A stretch of DNA of 5,508 bases from UBA3071 sp965369635 (lineage in GTDB: Bacteria > Chloroflexota > Anaerolineae > UBA3071): contig CBDURC010000207.1 in assembly GCA_965369635.1 (NCBI GenBank), positions 1-5,508 on the forward strand, read 5' to 3'. A program made the translations under genes and the position numbers. How positions within the stretch are numbered: the first letter of the stretch is position 1; each line of letters begins with the position of its first letter. This document shows positions 4,729 to 5,508 of this stretch, piece after piece. Under the pieces are notes generated by a model. It ran no database searches, was not told where the DNA came from, and worked only from the letters and a program-made list of their open reading frames with translations.

Positions 4729-4768
4729 CGCCACTTCCTGGATAAACAGGAGGTGGCGTCTTGTTTTC
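4729..4768 (+). terminator. Intrinsic-terminator-like hairpin in the protease upstream region
   Basis: CGCCACTTCCTG-like arm (4729-4740, CGCC followed by ACTTCCTG) pairs with CAGGAGGTGGCG (4747-4758) over 12 positions, one G-T, around the 6-base loop GATAAA. The plus strand continues TCTTGTTTTC (4759-4768). A GC-rich stem followed by a T-rich tail is the form of a Rho-independent terminator on the plus strand. There is no plus-strand gene upstream in the window. It may therefore end a short transcript from the promoter near 4617, or act as an attenuator before the protease. Confidence 0.6.
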
Positions 4769-4902
4769 AGGGCATGGCTGCAGAGTGGCTATCGCCTGTG
4801 TCCTCCTCCAGTCTGGACCGGCTTTTGGACCAACACAGAATGGTGAGATCACCCGCTGCCCCGCCCCTCGAACAGACGCTGGATCGCGAAGTTGTAGGAA
4901 GT

Positions 4903-4910
4903 AAGGAGGT
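4903..4910 (+). promoter_or_regulatory. Ribosome binding site that fixes the protease start
   Basis: AAGGAGGT, a perfect complement to the 16S rRNA 3' end, lies 8 bases before the GTG at 4919. An in-frame TAG at 4895-4897 rules out any longer reading frame. Confidence 0.9.
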
Positions 4911-4918
4911 CTTCTACC

Positions 4919-5508
4919 GTGAAGCGACATCACCACATCGCCGCCCGGGCCTTCGCCGTCGTGCTTGTCTTGGTCGCGTTCCCTTTGGTTACCGGCGCGG
5001 GGCCAGTCCCCCAGCCTCCGCTACCGAGGGAGGTGAGAACCGTGTCCTCCCAGGGGGCGTGGACCGGAACCGATTTCGCACCAGGCCGCATCCTGGTGCG
5101 CTTGGAGGAGGGCGTGAAAGCAGACGCCGCTCGTGGTCTTCTGGACCAGCACGGGCTGACAGCGATCGGCCAGATCGAGCAGATCGGAGTCCGCATTCTG
5201 GCCGTGCCCGAGGGGCAGGAGTTGGACTTGGTCGAGCGGTTGCGGGCCGATCCGCGGGTGGTCTACGCAGAGCCGGACTACATCTACCGGGCCTTCACTA
5301 CCCCCAACGACACTTACTACGCTCAGTACCAGTGGAACATGCGGCAGATCAATGCCGAGAGCGCCTGGGACATCACCACCGGCTCGTCCGACATCACCAT
5401 CGCCATCGTTGACAGCGGCGTGGACCTCACGCATCCCGACCTGGCCGCCAAGATCGTCGCTGGCTACGATTTCGTCAGCGACGACAGTGTCCCTTCAGAC
5501 AGCAACGG
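4919..5508 (+). CDS. Secreted subtilisin-family (S8) serine protease, N-terminal part (runs off right edge)
   Basis: Extracellular endopeptidase of the subtilase family, 196 complete codons in the window. The first 27 residues form a Sec signal peptide: basic MKRHHHIAAR, a hydrophobic core AFAVVLVLVAFPLV (11-24), and a probable cut after TGA (25-27). Residues about 50-125 are the propeptide that assists folding and inhibits the enzyme (FAPGRILVRLEEGVKADAA.. to VVYAEPDYIYRA). The catalytic domain starts around PNDTYYAQYQWNMRQINAES (129-148). IAIVDSGVDLTHPDL (161-175) carries the catalytic Asp165. The window ends in DSNG (last codon partial), just where the catalytic HGTH motif is expected next; His and Ser are not visible. 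The start is GTG, fixed by its ribosome binding site. It is divergent from the ABC operon. The closest types I can suggest are thermitase- or fervidolysin-like. Confidence 0.95.
   Translation, partial: MKRHHHIAARAFAVVLVLVAFPLVTGAGPVPQPPLPREVRTVSSQGAWTGTDFAPGRILVRLEEGVKADAARGLLDQHGLTAIGQIEQIGVRILAVPEGQELDLVERLRADPRVVYAEPDYIYRAFTTPNDTYYAQYQWNMRQINAESAWDITTGSSDITIAIVDSGVDLTHPDLAAKIVAGYDFVSDDSVPSDSN

Noticed and set aside
4652..4846. 64-codon plus-strand frame upstream of the protease
   Set aside because: It runs straight through the terminator-like hairpin, has no good ribosome binding site, and its composition is not protein-like.
4669..5412. 247-codon plus-strand frame overlapping the protease start
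   Set aside because: It is out of frame with the protease, whose signal peptide, propeptide and catalytic-Asp motif read in the frame starting at 4919. The overlapping frame is Arg/Gly-rich and meaningless.

Overview
The window looks like chromosomal DNA from a GC-rich bacterium, most likely a member of the Chloroflexota (Anaerolineae-like). The strongest hint is the substrate-binding lipoprotein. Just after its lipobox it carries a long Val/Glu/Lys-rich linker (VIEKEV..VEVEKQV..VEKPVVETVIVE), a hallmark of Chloroflexota solute-binding proteins. The taxonomic call is an inference from this family knowledge, not from a search.

Layout from left to right. (1) Positions 1-355, minus strand: the N-terminal 118 residues of an unrecognised soluble protein that runs off the left edge. 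(2) 356-751: no convincing gene, but four inverted repeats, including a REP-like 21-bp imperfect palindrome and a 14-bp palindrome containing three 9-bp tandem units. (3) 752-3968, minus strand: a three-gene carbohydrate ABC importer operon of the CUT1 (MalEFG-like) type, transcribed in the order lipoprotein binding protein, MalF-like permease, MalG-like permease. No ATPase gene is present. (4) 3969-4187: the operon leader (about 184 nt, with hairpins) and a near-perfect sigma-70 promoter on the minus strand (TTGACA, 17 bp, TATAAT), with a dyad symmetry at the start point. (5) 4188-4918: intergenic DNA between divergent units. It holds a repeated 13-mer, a hairpin pair, a candidate plus-strand promoter and a strong intrinsic-terminator-like hairpin. 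(6) 4919-5508, plus strand: the start of a secreted subtilisin-family (S8) protease with a GTG start and a consensus ribosome binding site. It has a signal peptide, a propeptide and the catalytic-Asp motif, and it is cut by the window edge just before the expected catalytic-His motif.

How it works together: the lipoprotein would capture a sugar or oligosaccharide outside the cytoplasmic membrane and deliver it to the two-permease channel. This would be powered by an ATPase encoded elsewhere, as is common for CUT1 systems that share an MsmK/UgpC-type ATPase. A perfect 15-bp palindrome lies between the binding-protein gene and the first permease gene. The first permease's ribosome binding site and start codon lie together in a small hairpin. 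Both would favour making more binding protein than permease. The protease is divergently transcribed and shares no demonstrated function with the transporter. I see no phage, CRISPR, toxin-antitoxin, rRNA or tRNA genes. The genes are ordinary; the interest lies in the intergenic palindromes and the leader architecture.
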